This document shows, piece by piece, positions 25,672 through 34,230 of a stretch of 64,000 nt of DNA (position 1 is the first letter of the stretch; each line of letters opens with the position of its first letter). This DNA comes from Mycolicibacterium flavescens. GTDB taxonomy: Bacteria; Actinomycetota; Actinomycetes; Mycobacteriales; Mycobacteriaceae. The stretch spans positions 124,001-188,000 of the forward strand of contig NZ_MIHA01000004.1 of the NCBI RefSeq assembly GCF_001722335.1. Reading direction: 5' to 3'. The notes beneath the pieces were generated by a model, which saw nothing but the letters and a program-made list of their open reading frames with translations, did no database searches and had not been told where the DNA came from. The position numbers were made by a program, and so were the translations under genes.

Positions 25672-27801
25672 ATGGGCTATGCCAGGTATATCGGTCGGGT
25701 CGGAGCGCTGGCGGTCACGCTCGGGGTCGGCGTCGCGGTGGCCAGCACTCCGGGGATCGCTTATGCCGATGAGACCGGGTCGTCGCCGTCAGCAAGTGGC
25801 TCGACGACGTCGACTTCGACCGGCGGCGGGTCGCCGACGGGCGCGGAGGGTGGCACAGCAGGTACCGGGACCAACGGCGACGACGACGATGATGCCGGCA
25901 CCGAGGCGACGGACCCGTCGGACACCGAAGAGGACGACGACGAAGTAGAACCCGCCGAGGATCAAGAAGACGCCGACCTGGGCGACGACGAACTCGCGGA
26001 TGGCGAACTGGACGACGTCGACGAGGACGACGAAGGCTCCGGCGACGAGCAGCAACAAGAGCCCCCGGCCGCACCCGACCAGACCTCCGAGACCGGCAAG
26101 AACGACGACAGCCCGGCCGGCAACGACGACGGCGTTCAGCAGCAGGACTCCGCCGCCACGAACGCAGCCGTCACCGCCGAGAGCAACGACCCGGCTCCGG
26201 TCGGCGACGACGCCACCGAGTCCGAGTCCAAGCCCGAGCTGTCGCTGATGTCGTTCACGAGCACGGACGGGCCGGAGACCTTCGACAGCGCGGCCGCGTT
26301 CCGCACCGCCGCGACGACCACTACCACCACCACGCCGGTGACCGCGCCGGTGCCGCAGCCGCTCGAGGTGCTGGTGCAGCTGGTGAACGACGTGGTCACG
26401 GCGATCTTCCAGCCGTTCCTGGGCCCGGGCAACTGGTCACCGTTCAACTCGTCGTTGCTCACGGGCATGTTGTCGTTGGTGCGCAACGAGTTCGACCGGA
26501 TCTCGAACCGCCGCCCATCGCAGTACTCGGTCACCCAGATCGCCGGTCCGTCGCTGCTCGCCGATTCCAACCCGAACGTGTTGGTGATCGGCGTGGACGG
26601 GACGAACCTGAGCCGGATCCTGGCCGACGACTACAACCAGAACTTCTTCGCGTTGATGGACGACGGCACCACGGCGGCCTCGAGCATCGTCGGGCACACC
26701 ACGCTGTCGAACCCGTCGTGGACGTCGATCCTGACCGGCGCGTGGGGCGAGAAGACCGGTGTCATCAACAACATCTGGACACCGTGGACCTACGACAAGT
26801 TCCCGACGGTGTTCACGCTGTTGGAGAACCACAACCCCGACATCGACACGACCAACATCGCGAACTGGGACGTTATCAACGCGATCGCGGGCACGGGTGA
26901 GCGCTACGTGGACACCAACATCTTCGTTCCGCACCTGCCGAACGATCCGTACTGGGATGCCACCGACGACGCGATCGGCCAAGCCACCGTCGACGCGATC
27001 GCGGCGACCGCGACGGGCAAGCCGACGTTCATGTTCAGCTACTTCGTCGGTGTCGACGAGAACGGCCACGCCTACGGCGGCGCGTCCGAGGAATACAAGC
27101 TGTCCATCCGCAACGTGAACGACAACCTCGGCGCCATTCTCCAAGCGATCGAGGACTGGGAGACCGCGAACCCCGACGAGGGCGAGTGGACGGTCATCGT
27201 CGTCACCGACCACGGCCACCAACCGCAGCGCGGCTTCGGGCACGGCTTCCAAACACCCAGCGAGACCGCGACATTCGTGATCGCGTCCGGGCCGGACTTC
27301 AAGGACGGGTGGGTGAACCCGGAGTATGAGATCGTCGATACCACGCCGACGGTGCTGACGCTGTTCGGGGCGCCGGTGCCCGGCTACAGCGACGGCGTCT
27401 CGCTGACGTCGCTGGCCGGCAGCGACGAGGATCCCGTCGATCTGCACCAGGCGCTGCAGGACATGATCGCCACGAACACCAACCCCGGACTCATCACCAC
27501 GGTGGCGCTGGGGACGCGCACGATCTTCTCGTCGATCCCGTACTTCATCATGGACTTCACCACCGGGACGCCGTTCGCGATCCTCGGCGACATCCTTTAC
27601 GTGCCGACGAACTTCGTGGCGCAGATCGTCGCGCTGCTGACCGGTGTCCACGGCGCCCGGATCTTCCCGATCCTGCCGCCGCCGGCGCCGACGTGGCCGC
27701 CGGACACCGAGCAGCAGCAGCAGGCGACAGTGCTGGTGCTGAACTGCCGAACAGCAGGTGTGGCGGACGAAAACGCCTGCGGTGCGGGGAGCGTCGCCTG
27801 A
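25672..27801 (+). CDS. Exported AP-superfamily phosphodiesterase/nucleotide pyrophosphatase-like protein with YVGRVG leader
   Basis: The protein has 709 residues. Leader MGYARYIGRVGALAVTLGVG is cleaved near AYAD. An Asp/Glu/Ser/Thr-rich linker runs to about residue 220, a helical segment (SSLLTGMLSLVRNEFDRISN) lies at about 259-279, and the catalytic domain starts near 300. Metal and active-site blocks of the NPP/type I phosphodiesterase group are present: VLVIGVDGTN, LSNPSWTSILTG, GVDENGHAYGG, VVTDHGHQPQRG and GHGF. The nucleophile position appears to be Ser (LSNPSW) where NPPs usually have Thr. The ATG at 25672 was chosen for the leader. It acts outside the membrane; the substrate is unknown. 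The lipoprotein gene follows after 28 bases. Confidence 0.83.
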   Translation: MGYARYIGRVGALAVTLGVGVAVASTPGIAYADETGSSPSASGSTTSTSTGGGSPTGAEGGTAGTGTNGDDDDDAGTEATDPSDTEEDDDEVEPAEDQEDADLGDDELADGELDDVDEDDEGSGDEQQQEPPAAPDQTSETGKNDDSPAGNDDGVQQQDSAATNAAVTAESNDPAPVGDDATESESKPELSLMSFTSTDGPETFDSAAAFRTAATTTTTTTPVTAPVPQPLEVLVQLVNDVVTAIFQPFLGPGNWSPFNSSLLTGMLSLVRNEFDRISNRRPSQYSVTQIAGPSLLADSNPNVLVIGVDGTNLSRILADDYNQNFFALMDDGTTAASSIVGHTTLSNPSWTSILTGAWGEKTGVINNIWTPWTYDKFPTVFTLLENHNPDIDTTNIANWDVINAIAGTGERYVDTNIFVPHLPNDPYWDATDDAIGQATVDAIAATATGKPTFMFSYFVGVDENGHAYGGASEEYKLSIRNVNDNLGAILQAIEDWETANPDEGEWTVIVVTDHGHQPQRGFGHGFQTPSETATFVIASGPDFKDGWVNPEYEIVDTTPTVLTLFGAPVPGYSDGVSLTSLAGSDEDPVDLHQALQDMIATNTNPGLITTVALGTRTIFSSIPYFIMDFTTGTPFAILGDILYVPTNFVAQIVALLTGVHGARIFPILPPPAPTWPPDTEQQQQATVLVLNCRTAGVADENACGAGSVA

Positions 27802-27829
27802 CGTAGCCTCCGCTGACTACGCTGGGGCG

Positions 27830-28333
27830 ATGCGCGAGACACTTGCGATCGCCGGTGTGCTGGTGCTGCTCGCGGGGTGCGGCCCGGCGGAGGCGCAGCC
27901 CGACCGCGGCACCGCGGACGTTCGCGAGACCCGGCCGGGCCCGATCGCACACCTGGCCGACGTGCGGGTGGGCGTGCACGAGAACTTCGACCGACTGGTG
28001 CTGGAGTTCACCGACCGGGTGCCGGGTTACACGGTCGGATACCGGGCGCTGCCGGCTCATCAGGATGCCTCCGGCCACGAGATTCCGCTGCCCGGCGCCG
28101 ACGCGATGGTGCAGGTGACACTGAACCCGGCGACGGCGAGCGGATGGACGGACGGCGAACGAACCTATTTCGGGCCGTCGACGGTGAGCGCGGACACGAC
28201 GACCGTGACCGAGGTGAGCGAGGGGGGCGATTTCGAAGCGGTGCTGACGTGGGTGACAGGACTGCGGCAGCAGGTGCCGTTCGGCGTGTCGGTGCTCGAC
28301 GGTCCGCCCCGCCTGGTGGTGGACTTCGGCTGA
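27830..28333 (+). CDS. AMIN-like domain lipoprotein
   Basis: The protein has 167 residues. It starts with a short lipoprotein signal ending in LLAGC. The mature part (VGVHENFDRLVLEFTDRVPGY, FGVSVLDGPPRLVVDF) matches the AMIN-like fold seen in many actinobacterial lipoproteins, a beta-sandwich thought to bind envelope polymers. It probably sits on the outer face of the membrane. The stop TGA is directly followed by the ATG of the hydrolase gene, and the AP-superfamily gene ends 28 bases upstream, so the three look like one operon. Confidence 0.8.
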   Translation: MRETLAIAGVLVLLAGCGPAEAQPDRGTADVRETRPGPIAHLADVRVGVHENFDRLVLEFTDRVPGYTVGYRALPAHQDASGHEIPLPGADAMVQVTLNPATASGWTDGERTYFGPSTVSADTTTVTEVSEGGDFEAVLTWVTGLRQQVPFGVSVLDGPPRLVVDFG

Positions 28334-29239
28334 ATGGGGCTGTCGTCATTCCGGTCCGCGCGGGCCCGTGATGCGTACGTCGCGCGCTACGACGAATCGC
28401 TGTCGGCCAGCAGCGTCCCGATCACGGAATCGGACGTGCCGACGTCGTTCGGACGAACCCATGTGCTGACCGCCGGCGATCGTTCGAAGCCACCGCTGGT
28501 CGCGCTGCACGGGTCGTCGAGCAGTGCCACGGCGTGGGTGCCGAATCTGCCTGTCCTCACCGCGACCCACTGTGTGACGATGGTCGACGCAATCGACGAG
28601 GTGGGCAAAAGCGTAGCGTCCAGGCCGACGACCAAAAGCGCCGATCTGGTCCGGTGGCTCGACGATGTGTTGTGCGCGTGCGAAATTCAGCGGTCGGCGT
28701 TCATCGGCGCGTCGCGCGGGGCGTGGATCGCGACGCATTACGCGTCGGCGCACCCGGAGCGGGTGGAGCGCCTCGCACTGTTGAGCCCGGTCGGGATCGC
28801 GTGCGGGACGAGCCCGCGGTTTCTGATTCACGGCCTGACGACCATCGGGGTGTGGCCGACGGAGCGGCGGGTGTGGTCGATGCTCGAATCGCTGGTCACA
28901 CCCGCGACCCGCAGTGCGCTGCGCCAGCCGCCGTGGAGGATGCTCAATGATCAGTTCGTCGCGGGCGCACTGTATTTCAAGACGTCGATGTCGAATCCGC
29001 AGCCGCGGCCGTGGCCGCTGCACAGCGACTGCGATCTGAGACCGATTGCGTCCGCCCGGATCCCGGTCCTAGTGGTCATCGGTGAGCAGGAAACGGCGAA
29101 CGACGGACCGAAGTCGGCCGCCCGGCTGCGCAGGCAATTGCCGCAGGCGCGGATCGAGTTCGTGGCGGACGCGGGCCACGGGCTGGCCCAGGACCGACCG
29201 GAGGTGGTCGACAAGCTGCTGGGCGAGTTCCTCAGCTGA
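28334..29239 (+). CDS. Alpha/beta hydrolase
   Basis: The protein has 301 residues. The oxyanion region is LVALHGSSSSATAW, the nucleophile elbow is GASRGAW (Ser), LVVIGEQETAND carries a candidate acid and the histidine is in DAGHGLAQDRPE. The substrate is unknown; esters or lactones are family-typical. There is no signal peptide, so it acts in the cytoplasm. The ATG abuts the stop of the lipoprotein gene, suggesting reinitiation of translation. Confidence 0.85.
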   Translation: MGLSSFRSARARDAYVARYDESLSASSVPITESDVPTSFGRTHVLTAGDRSKPPLVALHGSSSSATAWVPNLPVLTATHCVTMVDAIDEVGKSVASRPTTKSADLVRWLDDVLCACEIQRSAFIGASRGAWIATHYASAHPERVERLALLSPVGIACGTSPRFLIHGLTTIGVWPTERRVWSMLESLVTPATRSALRQPPWRMLNDQFVAGALYFKTSMSNPQPRPWPLHSDCDLRPIASARIPVLVVIGEQETANDGPKSAARLRRQLPQARIEFVADAGHGLAQDRPEVVDKLLGEFLS

Positions 29240-29312
29240 CTTCGAGCCGCAGGAGAACTCATTTCAGCAAACCCGATGGACAACGTTGACGGCCTAGTTA
29301 GTATTTGCCCTC

Positions 29313-29597
29313 GTGGGCAGATTCGCGTCGTCGATGAGTGGTTCGGTAGTGGCAGTGGCGCTGGGCGCGGTCGCCACGGGCCTGGCGAGTGCACACCCGA
29401 TGAGCCTCGATGCACCTCTGAGGCAGAGCTCCGATTGCGACTCGAACTACTCCGGGTGCGTTCCCGTCGCCAGCGATGTGGATTGTGCAGGCGGCAGCGG
29501 GAACGGTCCCGAGTACGTGGCAGGTCCCATCACCGTGATCGGTGACGACATCTACGAACTCGACCGCGACGGCGATGGGACCGCGTGTGACAGCTGA
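29313..29597 (+). CDS. Small exported protein with excalibur-like calcium-binding motif
   Basis: The protein has 94 residues from a GTG start. It has a signal peptide (SMSGSVVAVALGAVATGLASA). The mature part has SDCDSNYSGCVPVASDVDCAG and ends LDRDGDGTACDS, which fits the excalibur DxDxDGxxC pattern with conserved cysteines. Probably a secreted Ca-binding module. An ATG 7 codons downstream is a possible alternative start. It is encoded between the alpha/beta hydrolase and the large repeat protein; whether they are related is not clear. Confidence 0.75.
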   Translation: MGRFASSMSGSVVAVALGAVATGLASAHPMSLDAPLRQSSDCDSNYSGCVPVASDVDCAGGSGNGPEYVAGPITVIGDDIYELDRDGDGTACDS

Positions 29598-29776
29598 CCG
29601 CCCGCGCTGTTGACGTCGCGTAGGCGCGGACCGGGCGACAGCTTTATCGTTTCGCGCGTCAATTTACGTTGCCAGGTCCTGTGTTGCTGTTACTGTTCGA
29701 CAGCCGGGCAACTTTGCCCTGTGACACGGGGGCCTGTCGCCAGCCAGCGTTCCCTTTGCCCTGGAGGCGGGACACA

Positions 29777-32707
29777 GTGGTCGATACGAACGCAGCCTGT
29801 TCAGAGTTCCCATCACCGGTTCGGGTCCGCCGGGTGGCGACCTATGTGGGACGCGTCGGGGCGCTGGCGGTGGCGCTGGGCGTCGGGATCGCGGTGACCG
29901 GATCGCCCGGCGTCGCGTGCGCGGATACCGCGACGACGAGCCCCTCGTCGGACTCGCCCACTCCCGCCAATATCGGCGACACCTCGGCCGAGACCGACGT
30001 TTCCATCGGGGACGTCGACGAATCGACGTCGGGTTCGCCTGTCGAACAGTCGCCCGGCGCTGCTGAGGAGAACGGCTCGACGACGCCGCCGTCGACGCAG
30101 GAAACCACGGAACTTCCCAACGGCGTGACGATCTCGTCCTCGGGCGGTGCGCACACGTCAGGTGAGTCGGACGAGACTGACGAGGACGAGCCGGACCCCG
30201 AACCGGAGCAGGAACTCTCGGCGCCGGCGCCGACCGTCACGGCGCCGGTCGAACGCAACAGGTCAAAACAATCGACGGCTGCCGTCGCATCGCCCGCGCA
30301 GAACCGCGCCGCGACCGAGAGCACCGCCACAAGATCCAGCGCTCGCGGCGCGCAGCCGTCGGACAGTGCACCCGTCTCGGAGACCCTCGGCGCCGCCGAA
30401 ACCACCACCGCGAGTGTCGACGTGCCGACTCCGCTCGTCGCTGAGCGGCACGCGCAGGTGCTCACCGCAGTGCCCAATCCGATCGCCGGCCTCGTCGCGA
30501 TACCGGTCGGGATCGTGTCGGCGGTGGTGCAGACACTGCTGTCGCCGTTCATCTCACCGGGCGGCCCGGGGCCCGCGCAACCGCCGCTTCTGTGGGCGGT
30601 GCTCGGATGGATACGGCGCGAGATTCAGACGACGTTCTTCAACCGCCGACCGGTGCTGGCCGCCCCCACCGACGTCGAGCAAGTCGACCGCGCGGTCACC
30701 GGTGTTGTCGTCGGGTCCGATCCGGACGACGACGCGCTGACCTACACCGTGCCGTCGACGAGCGCGGGCGGCGGCACCGTGACGATCGACGACCAGGGCG
30801 AGTTCACCTATATGGCACCCGAAACATGGGATGGCACATCGCTGTTGACCGACAGTTTCACGGTGACGGTCAGCGACAGAGGAAACGGGTGGCATGTACA
30901 CGGGCTCGCCGGCCTGTTCGGAGGTAAGCACACGACCACCAGGGAGATCAGCATCGCGTTGGTTCCCACGACAACCGAACCCACCGCCACGGCGGTCGGG
31001 GAAGTCACGGTCCCGACGACGTCGGCCTCGTCGGCGCAAGGATCCGACGGCACGTTCGCCGTCACCTATCGGACGGGTTCCGGCACGTCCGCCGACCCGT
31101 ACCGCACGACCATCACGGTGGTACGCCCCGGCCGGGACCCCGTCACGGCCGATGTTCTCGGCTCGATAAGGGGCTCAGTCAATGTGCTTTCCGACGGCAC
31201 GGCGGTGGTCACCACCACCAGCGGGTCGGGAAGTGAGGTCGACCCCAGCATGGTCACCTTCACCGTCATGCGGCCGGGGACGGCCACGGAAACGAGTACC
31301 ACGGCCGGGACGGCCGCCATTGCGGTGTCGAACACCCGTGGGACGGCGGTAGCCGGCATCAATTACATTCCGGTCAACGGCGGATTCCAGATGAGCCTGC
31401 GGGTGGCCCGGGTGGGTGAAGCGCCGATCGTCATCGCCATCGATGAACTGCCGCAGTTCTTCCCGCCGGCGGTGACACCCGACGGCACAGTGGTTTTCAC
31501 GACCAGCTTGGAGGATGCCGAGGGAAGGAAAACCTCCCGCACCGTACACGTCCTGCGCCCCGGTAGCGCCGTCGTCGAGAAGTACGCCTTCGCCGAGGAC
31601 GGCCCGTCACGGCTGGTCGGAGAGCCGGTCGTGGGCGGCGACGGGACGGTCGCCTTCGCGACGACCTCGGGGTCGGGTGCCGCCGGCGACCCGTTCGTGA
31701 CGACCGTGACGGTCCTGCACCCCAAGCAGGACCCGGTCACCAGCAATGCATTTGGCACCTCCAGCGGTATCGCCGTCGGCAAGGACGGCACAGTGTCCTA
31801 CGCGACGGGGTCCGACGGCGGCGTGACGGTGACAGTGCTGCGAGCCGGACACGGGGCCGTCGTGTCGACGGCGGATGGCGCGCTCTACGGTACGCAGATC
31901 GGTGACGACGGAACGGTCGCCTACCAGACCTATACCGGTTCGGGCAGTTCGGCGGATCCGTACCAGCTCACCGTCACCGTGCTGCGCCCAGGCCAGGGTC
32001 CGGTGGTGGCGAGGACGACCGCCGGATTCCTCAATCCCCTGCTGATGAGCCCGGACGGCACGGTCGTGCTCAATGCGCTGACCGGCCCGTCGGGCGGATG
32101 GTATCGGGAGTACGTCGTCCTCCGCTCCGGGGCGGACCCCGTGTCGATCCCCATCACCGATGTCCCGGGCAGTACCGCGGCCATCGGCGCCGACGGGACC
32201 TTCGCCGTTGTCACCTCGCGTGGCGTCGGCACGGTCGAAGACCCCACACGTACTGAGATCATTGTCCTGCGGCCCGGGCAAGTGAACCCGACGCCGTACA
32301 GCGCGCCCGGTAGCCCGCGCGGCGCCCCGATCGTCGGCGCTGACGGAACGGTCGCAGTGGTCGCCCAGATCGGTTCGACGGCAAGCGCGTTCACGGTGGT
32401 GCGTCCCGGACAGGAAGCCCAGACGTACCCCGGCGCGGGCATTCCGCAGTCGCCGGCGACGATCGGACCCGGCGGCGTCCTCTACCAGCTGCTCGAGTCG
32501 AACCCTCGAGGAAGCGCAACGCTGCTCGTGGTCGAGCCGTCCGGCGAGTCGACGGCGCTGCCGTTCACGGGCACGATCAGCGGCTTCACGGTCCATCGGA
32601 CCGGCGGGGCAACCCTGCTGATGTCAGTTACCGACGCGGAGACCGCCACGACGACTGTCACGTCGTACGAGATCACGACGGGGCCGTACCGCCCGTCGTC
32701 GTTGTGA
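29777..32707 (+). CDS. Large exported protein: YVGRVG leader, Ig/VCBS-like domain and about 12 propeller-like repeats
   Basis: The protein has 976 residues. The GTG at 29777 is supported by GGAGG nine bases upstream. A 17-residue extension precedes the leader YVGRVGALAVALGVG (cleavage near CADT). A Ser/Thr/Glu/Pro linker of about 200 residues follows, then the helical segment PPLLWAVLGWIRREIQTTF. An Ig/VCBS-like domain comes next (VVGSDPDDDALTYTV, TDSFTVTVSD, HVHGLAGLFGG). About 12 degenerate repeats of 40-50 residues, consensus DGTVAxxTxTGSGSxxDPYxxTVTVLRPGQ, fill the C-terminal half; this suggests two beta-propellers. There are no catalytic motifs; adhesion, scaffold or polymer binding is plausible. 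Family unnamed as far as I can tell. Confidence 0.78.
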   Translation: MVDTNAACSEFPSPVRVRRVATYVGRVGALAVALGVGIAVTGSPGVACADTATTSPSSDSPTPANIGDTSAETDVSIGDVDESTSGSPVEQSPGAAEENGSTTPPSTQETTELPNGVTISSSGGAHTSGESDETDEDEPDPEPEQELSAPAPTVTAPVERNRSKQSTAAVASPAQNRAATESTATRSSARGAQPSDSAPVSETLGAAETTTASVDVPTPLVAERHAQVLTAVPNPIAGLVAIPVGIVSAVVQTLLSPFISPGGPGPAQPPLLWAVLGWIRREIQTTFFNRRPVLAAPTDVEQVDRAVTGVVVGSDPDDDALTYTVPSTSAGGGTVTIDDQGEFTYMAPETWDGTSLLTDSFTVTVSDRGNGWHVHGLAGLFGGKHTTTREISIALVPTTTEPTATAVGEVTVPTTSASSAQGSDGTFAVTYRTGSGTSADPYRTTITVVRPGRDPVTADVLGSIRGSVNVLSDGTAVVTTTSGSGSEVDPSMVTFTVMRPGTATETSTTAGTAAIAVSNTRGTAVAGINYIPVNGGFQMSLRVARVGEAPIVIAIDELPQFFPPAVTPDGTVVFTTSLEDAEGRKTSRTVHVLRPGSAVVEKYAFAEDGPSRLVGEPVVGGDGTVAFATTSGSGAAGDPFVTTVTVLHPKQDPVTSNAFGTSSGIAVGKDGTVSYATGSDGGVTVTVLRAGHGAVVSTADGALYGTQIGDDGTVAYQTYTGSGSSADPYQLTVTVLRPGQGPVVARTTAGFLNPLLMSPDGTVVLNALTGPSGGWYREYVVLRSGADPVSIPITDVPGSTAAIGADGTFAVVTSRGVGTVEDPTRTEIIVLRPGQVNPTPYSAPGSPRGAPIVGADGTVAVVAQIGSTASAFTVVRPGQEAQTYPGAGIPQSPATIGPGGVLYQLLESNPRGSATLLVVEPSGESTALPFTGTISGFTVHRTGGATLLMSVTDAETATTTVTSYEITTGPYRPSSL

Positions 32708-32722
32708 GTGGGGTGGGCGGGG

Positions 32723-33889
32723 TCAGGTGGTCCGTCGGCCGGCACGTGCGGCGAACGCATCGAGGGCGGCGAGCACTTCGGGAGAACACCACACTCGGTT
32801 GCGGCGGCCACTGGTCGTCTCGATAAGGATTCCCGACTCGGTGAGTGGGTTGAGGTAGCGGTGAGCGTTGGTGGAATCGATTCCCAATTCCTGCTGCAGC
32901 AGCGCGGCATTCACCACCGCGCGGCGGGTTAGTAGATCGGCGACCTTCCACACCGCCGAGTCCGACCGCGCGGTAATGACGTCGTTCCACTTCGCTCGAA
33001 TGTCGCGAAGGTCGGCGACCAGTTGGCGCCCGTTCGCGATGGCAAGGACAGTCGCCCCCGAGACGCATTCGACGATAGGCTCAGCGTCGCCGTCGCGGTA
33101 GCTGGTCAGTGCGGCGAAGTACGCGCCCGTGTCGGCTAACAGCCCGGCCGAGACCGGGACCGTCACCTGACGTGTCAATCGCTTGTTGCGCAACATGGCT
33201 TGAAGCAATACACGGCCAGTGCGGCCATTCCGGTCGGTAAAGGGGTGAATGGTCTCGAATTGTGCATGGGCCACTGCGATCTGCGGCAAGCCAGGGACGT
33301 CGGCGCGCTGCGCGAATTTGATGAGGTCGCGAATCGCGCCGGGCACGATCTCGTGGCGCGGACCGACGAACGTGGCCCCGATGGGTGTGGCTCCGCCGCC
33401 GATCCACACCGGCTCGGTGCGGAATTCGCCAGGTGTGTGGCGTGAGTCGTTGGCCATCAGAACGCGGTGCATCCGCAGGATGGCGTCAGCGTCGAGGATG
33501 TCAGACAGCGCAATGGCTGCTTGCATCGCAGCGGTGTTGGCAACGATCATCTCGGCATTGCGCTTGGGCTTGGCGCCGGGTAGCTCGGCCTCGGCAATCG
33601 CACGCGCTGATGCCGTCAGGTTCTCGATCTGCGAGCTGGCAGCGGCCTCTGAGCGCAGTAACACCGCAGAGAACGGTGCGATCTCGCCTCCGAGTTCGGC
33701 GTCGAAGCGGGCTATCTCCTGGCTGGCATACTCGGCTTGCGCGAACGCGGATGCCGACAAGTCCAGAGCCAGATGTTCGATCTTGACCGGCACGGCGGGG
33801 TGGTAGGTGCACGCCGCGACGCTCCCAGACCGGTTCCCCTGTGGGTCCCAACGGACGTCCTCGTAGGTGACCGGACGAAGTGAAGTCAC
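32723..33889 (-). CDS. Fic family protein (class II, inhibitory helix in front of the Fic core)
   Basis: The protein has 388 residues. An N-terminal inhibitory motif SSQIEN (S/TxxxEG/N class) precedes the Fic core HPFTDRNGRTGR at residues 215-226. A C-terminal winged-helix-like part (NAALLQQELGIDSTNAHRYLN) follows. Fic proteins transfer AMP or similar groups to target proteins. The motif has Arg220 where most have Gly (HPFxDGN). The GTG start at 33889 is used because the upstream ATG is closed by a stop. The gene looks less GC-rich than its neighbours and sits next to the 3' end of a tRNA, suggesting transfer. Three AAGTGAAGT-type half-sites overlap its start. Confidence 0.87.
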   Translation of the reverse strand: MTSLRPVTYEDVRWDPQGNRSGSVAACTYHPAVPVKIEHLALDLSASAFAQAEYASQEIARFDAELGGEIAPFSAVLLRSEAAASSQIENLTASARAIAEAELPGAKPKRNAEMIVANTAAMQAAIALSDILDADAILRMHRVLMANDSRHTPGEFRTEPVWIGGGATPIGATFVGPRHEIVPGAIRDLIKFAQRADVPGLPQIAVAHAQFETIHPFTDRNGRTGRVLLQAMLRNKRLTRQVTVPVSAGLLADTGAYFAALTSYRDGDAEPIVECVSGATVLAIANGRQLVADLRDIRAKWNDVITARSDSAVWKVADLLTRRAVVNAALLQQELGIDSTNAHRYLNPLTESGILIETTSGRRNRVWCSPEVLAALDAFAARAGRRTT

Positions 33890-33927
33890 AACGTCATCGT
33901 AACTTCACTTGAGTAATTAAGTGAGGT
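33878..33927. promoter_or_regulatory. Three alternating AAGTGAAGT half-sites at the fic start (candidate operator)
   Basis: AAGTGAAGT at 33878-33886, its inverse ACTTCACTT at 33902-33910 and AAGTGAGGT at 33919-33927 form two nested inverted repeats around an AT-rich spacer. The first half-site overlaps fic codons 2-4. Autoregulation through the C-terminal DNA-binding-like part of Fic is a natural guess. Confidence 0.55.
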
Positions 33928-34012
33928 TAAAGATATGAACGAGCTTCGCTTGACGCAGATGCCGAGGCGGAGTAGTGCCATCCAGAGGGGAGTTAACCGA
34001 AGGGATTCGAAG

Positions 34013-34086
34013 TGGGGCGGGCGGGGCTCGAACCCGCGACCAACGGATTATGAGTCCGCGGCTCTAACCGACTGAGCTACCGCCCC
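34013..34086 (-). tRNA. tRNA-Met (CAT anticodon)
   Basis: A full cloverleaf can be drawn: acceptor GGGGCGG/CCGCCCC, D arm GCTC/GAGC, anticodon stem GCGGA/TCCGT around CTCATAA (CAT at 34052-34050) and T arm GCGGG-TTCGAGC-CCCGC, with discriminator A at 34013. The GACTCATAATC context is that of elongator methionine rather than isoleucine-CAU. CCA is not encoded. Confidence 0.93.
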
Positions 34087-34125
34087 CGGCGCGTGACGCG
34101 GGCACCATGATCCCACACCCGCTCG

Positions 34126-34205
34126 TGCCAGCCTCACAGCGACTTTGTCGCGCAACCGAGGACCGCCTGTAGTAGGTGAGCGACAATGTCGCTCCGAGGC
34201 TGGCA
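34126..34205. repeat. Long imperfect inverted repeat (24-nt arms) between AhpD-like gene and tRNA-Met
   Basis: The left arm 34126-34149 (TGCCAGCCTC, AGCGAC, TTGTC) and the right arm 34182-34205 (inverse) agree at about 21 of 24 positions, with a 32-base spacer. Within the right half, GAGCGACA-A-TGTCGCTC (34178-34194) is itself a perfect palindrome, and GCGAC-TTT-GTCGC lies in the left. It is downstream of the AhpD-like gene and upstream of the tRNA on the same strand. It could be a terminator or a small remnant element. Confidence 0.65.
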
Positions 34206-34230
34206 GGAAAACACATGTACCCCCGAGCCC

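Noticed and set aside
32708..34012. Integrative element inserted at tRNA-Met (fic as cargo)
   Set aside because: No integrase and no direct repeat of the tRNA 3' end was found on the other side of fic; adjacency alone is not enough.
34013..34086. tRNA-Ile with modified CAT anticodon
   Set aside because: The anticodon stem context (GGACTCATAATCC) and T arm are like the elongator methionine tRNA; no isoleucine-CAU hallmarks seen. Not fully excluded.
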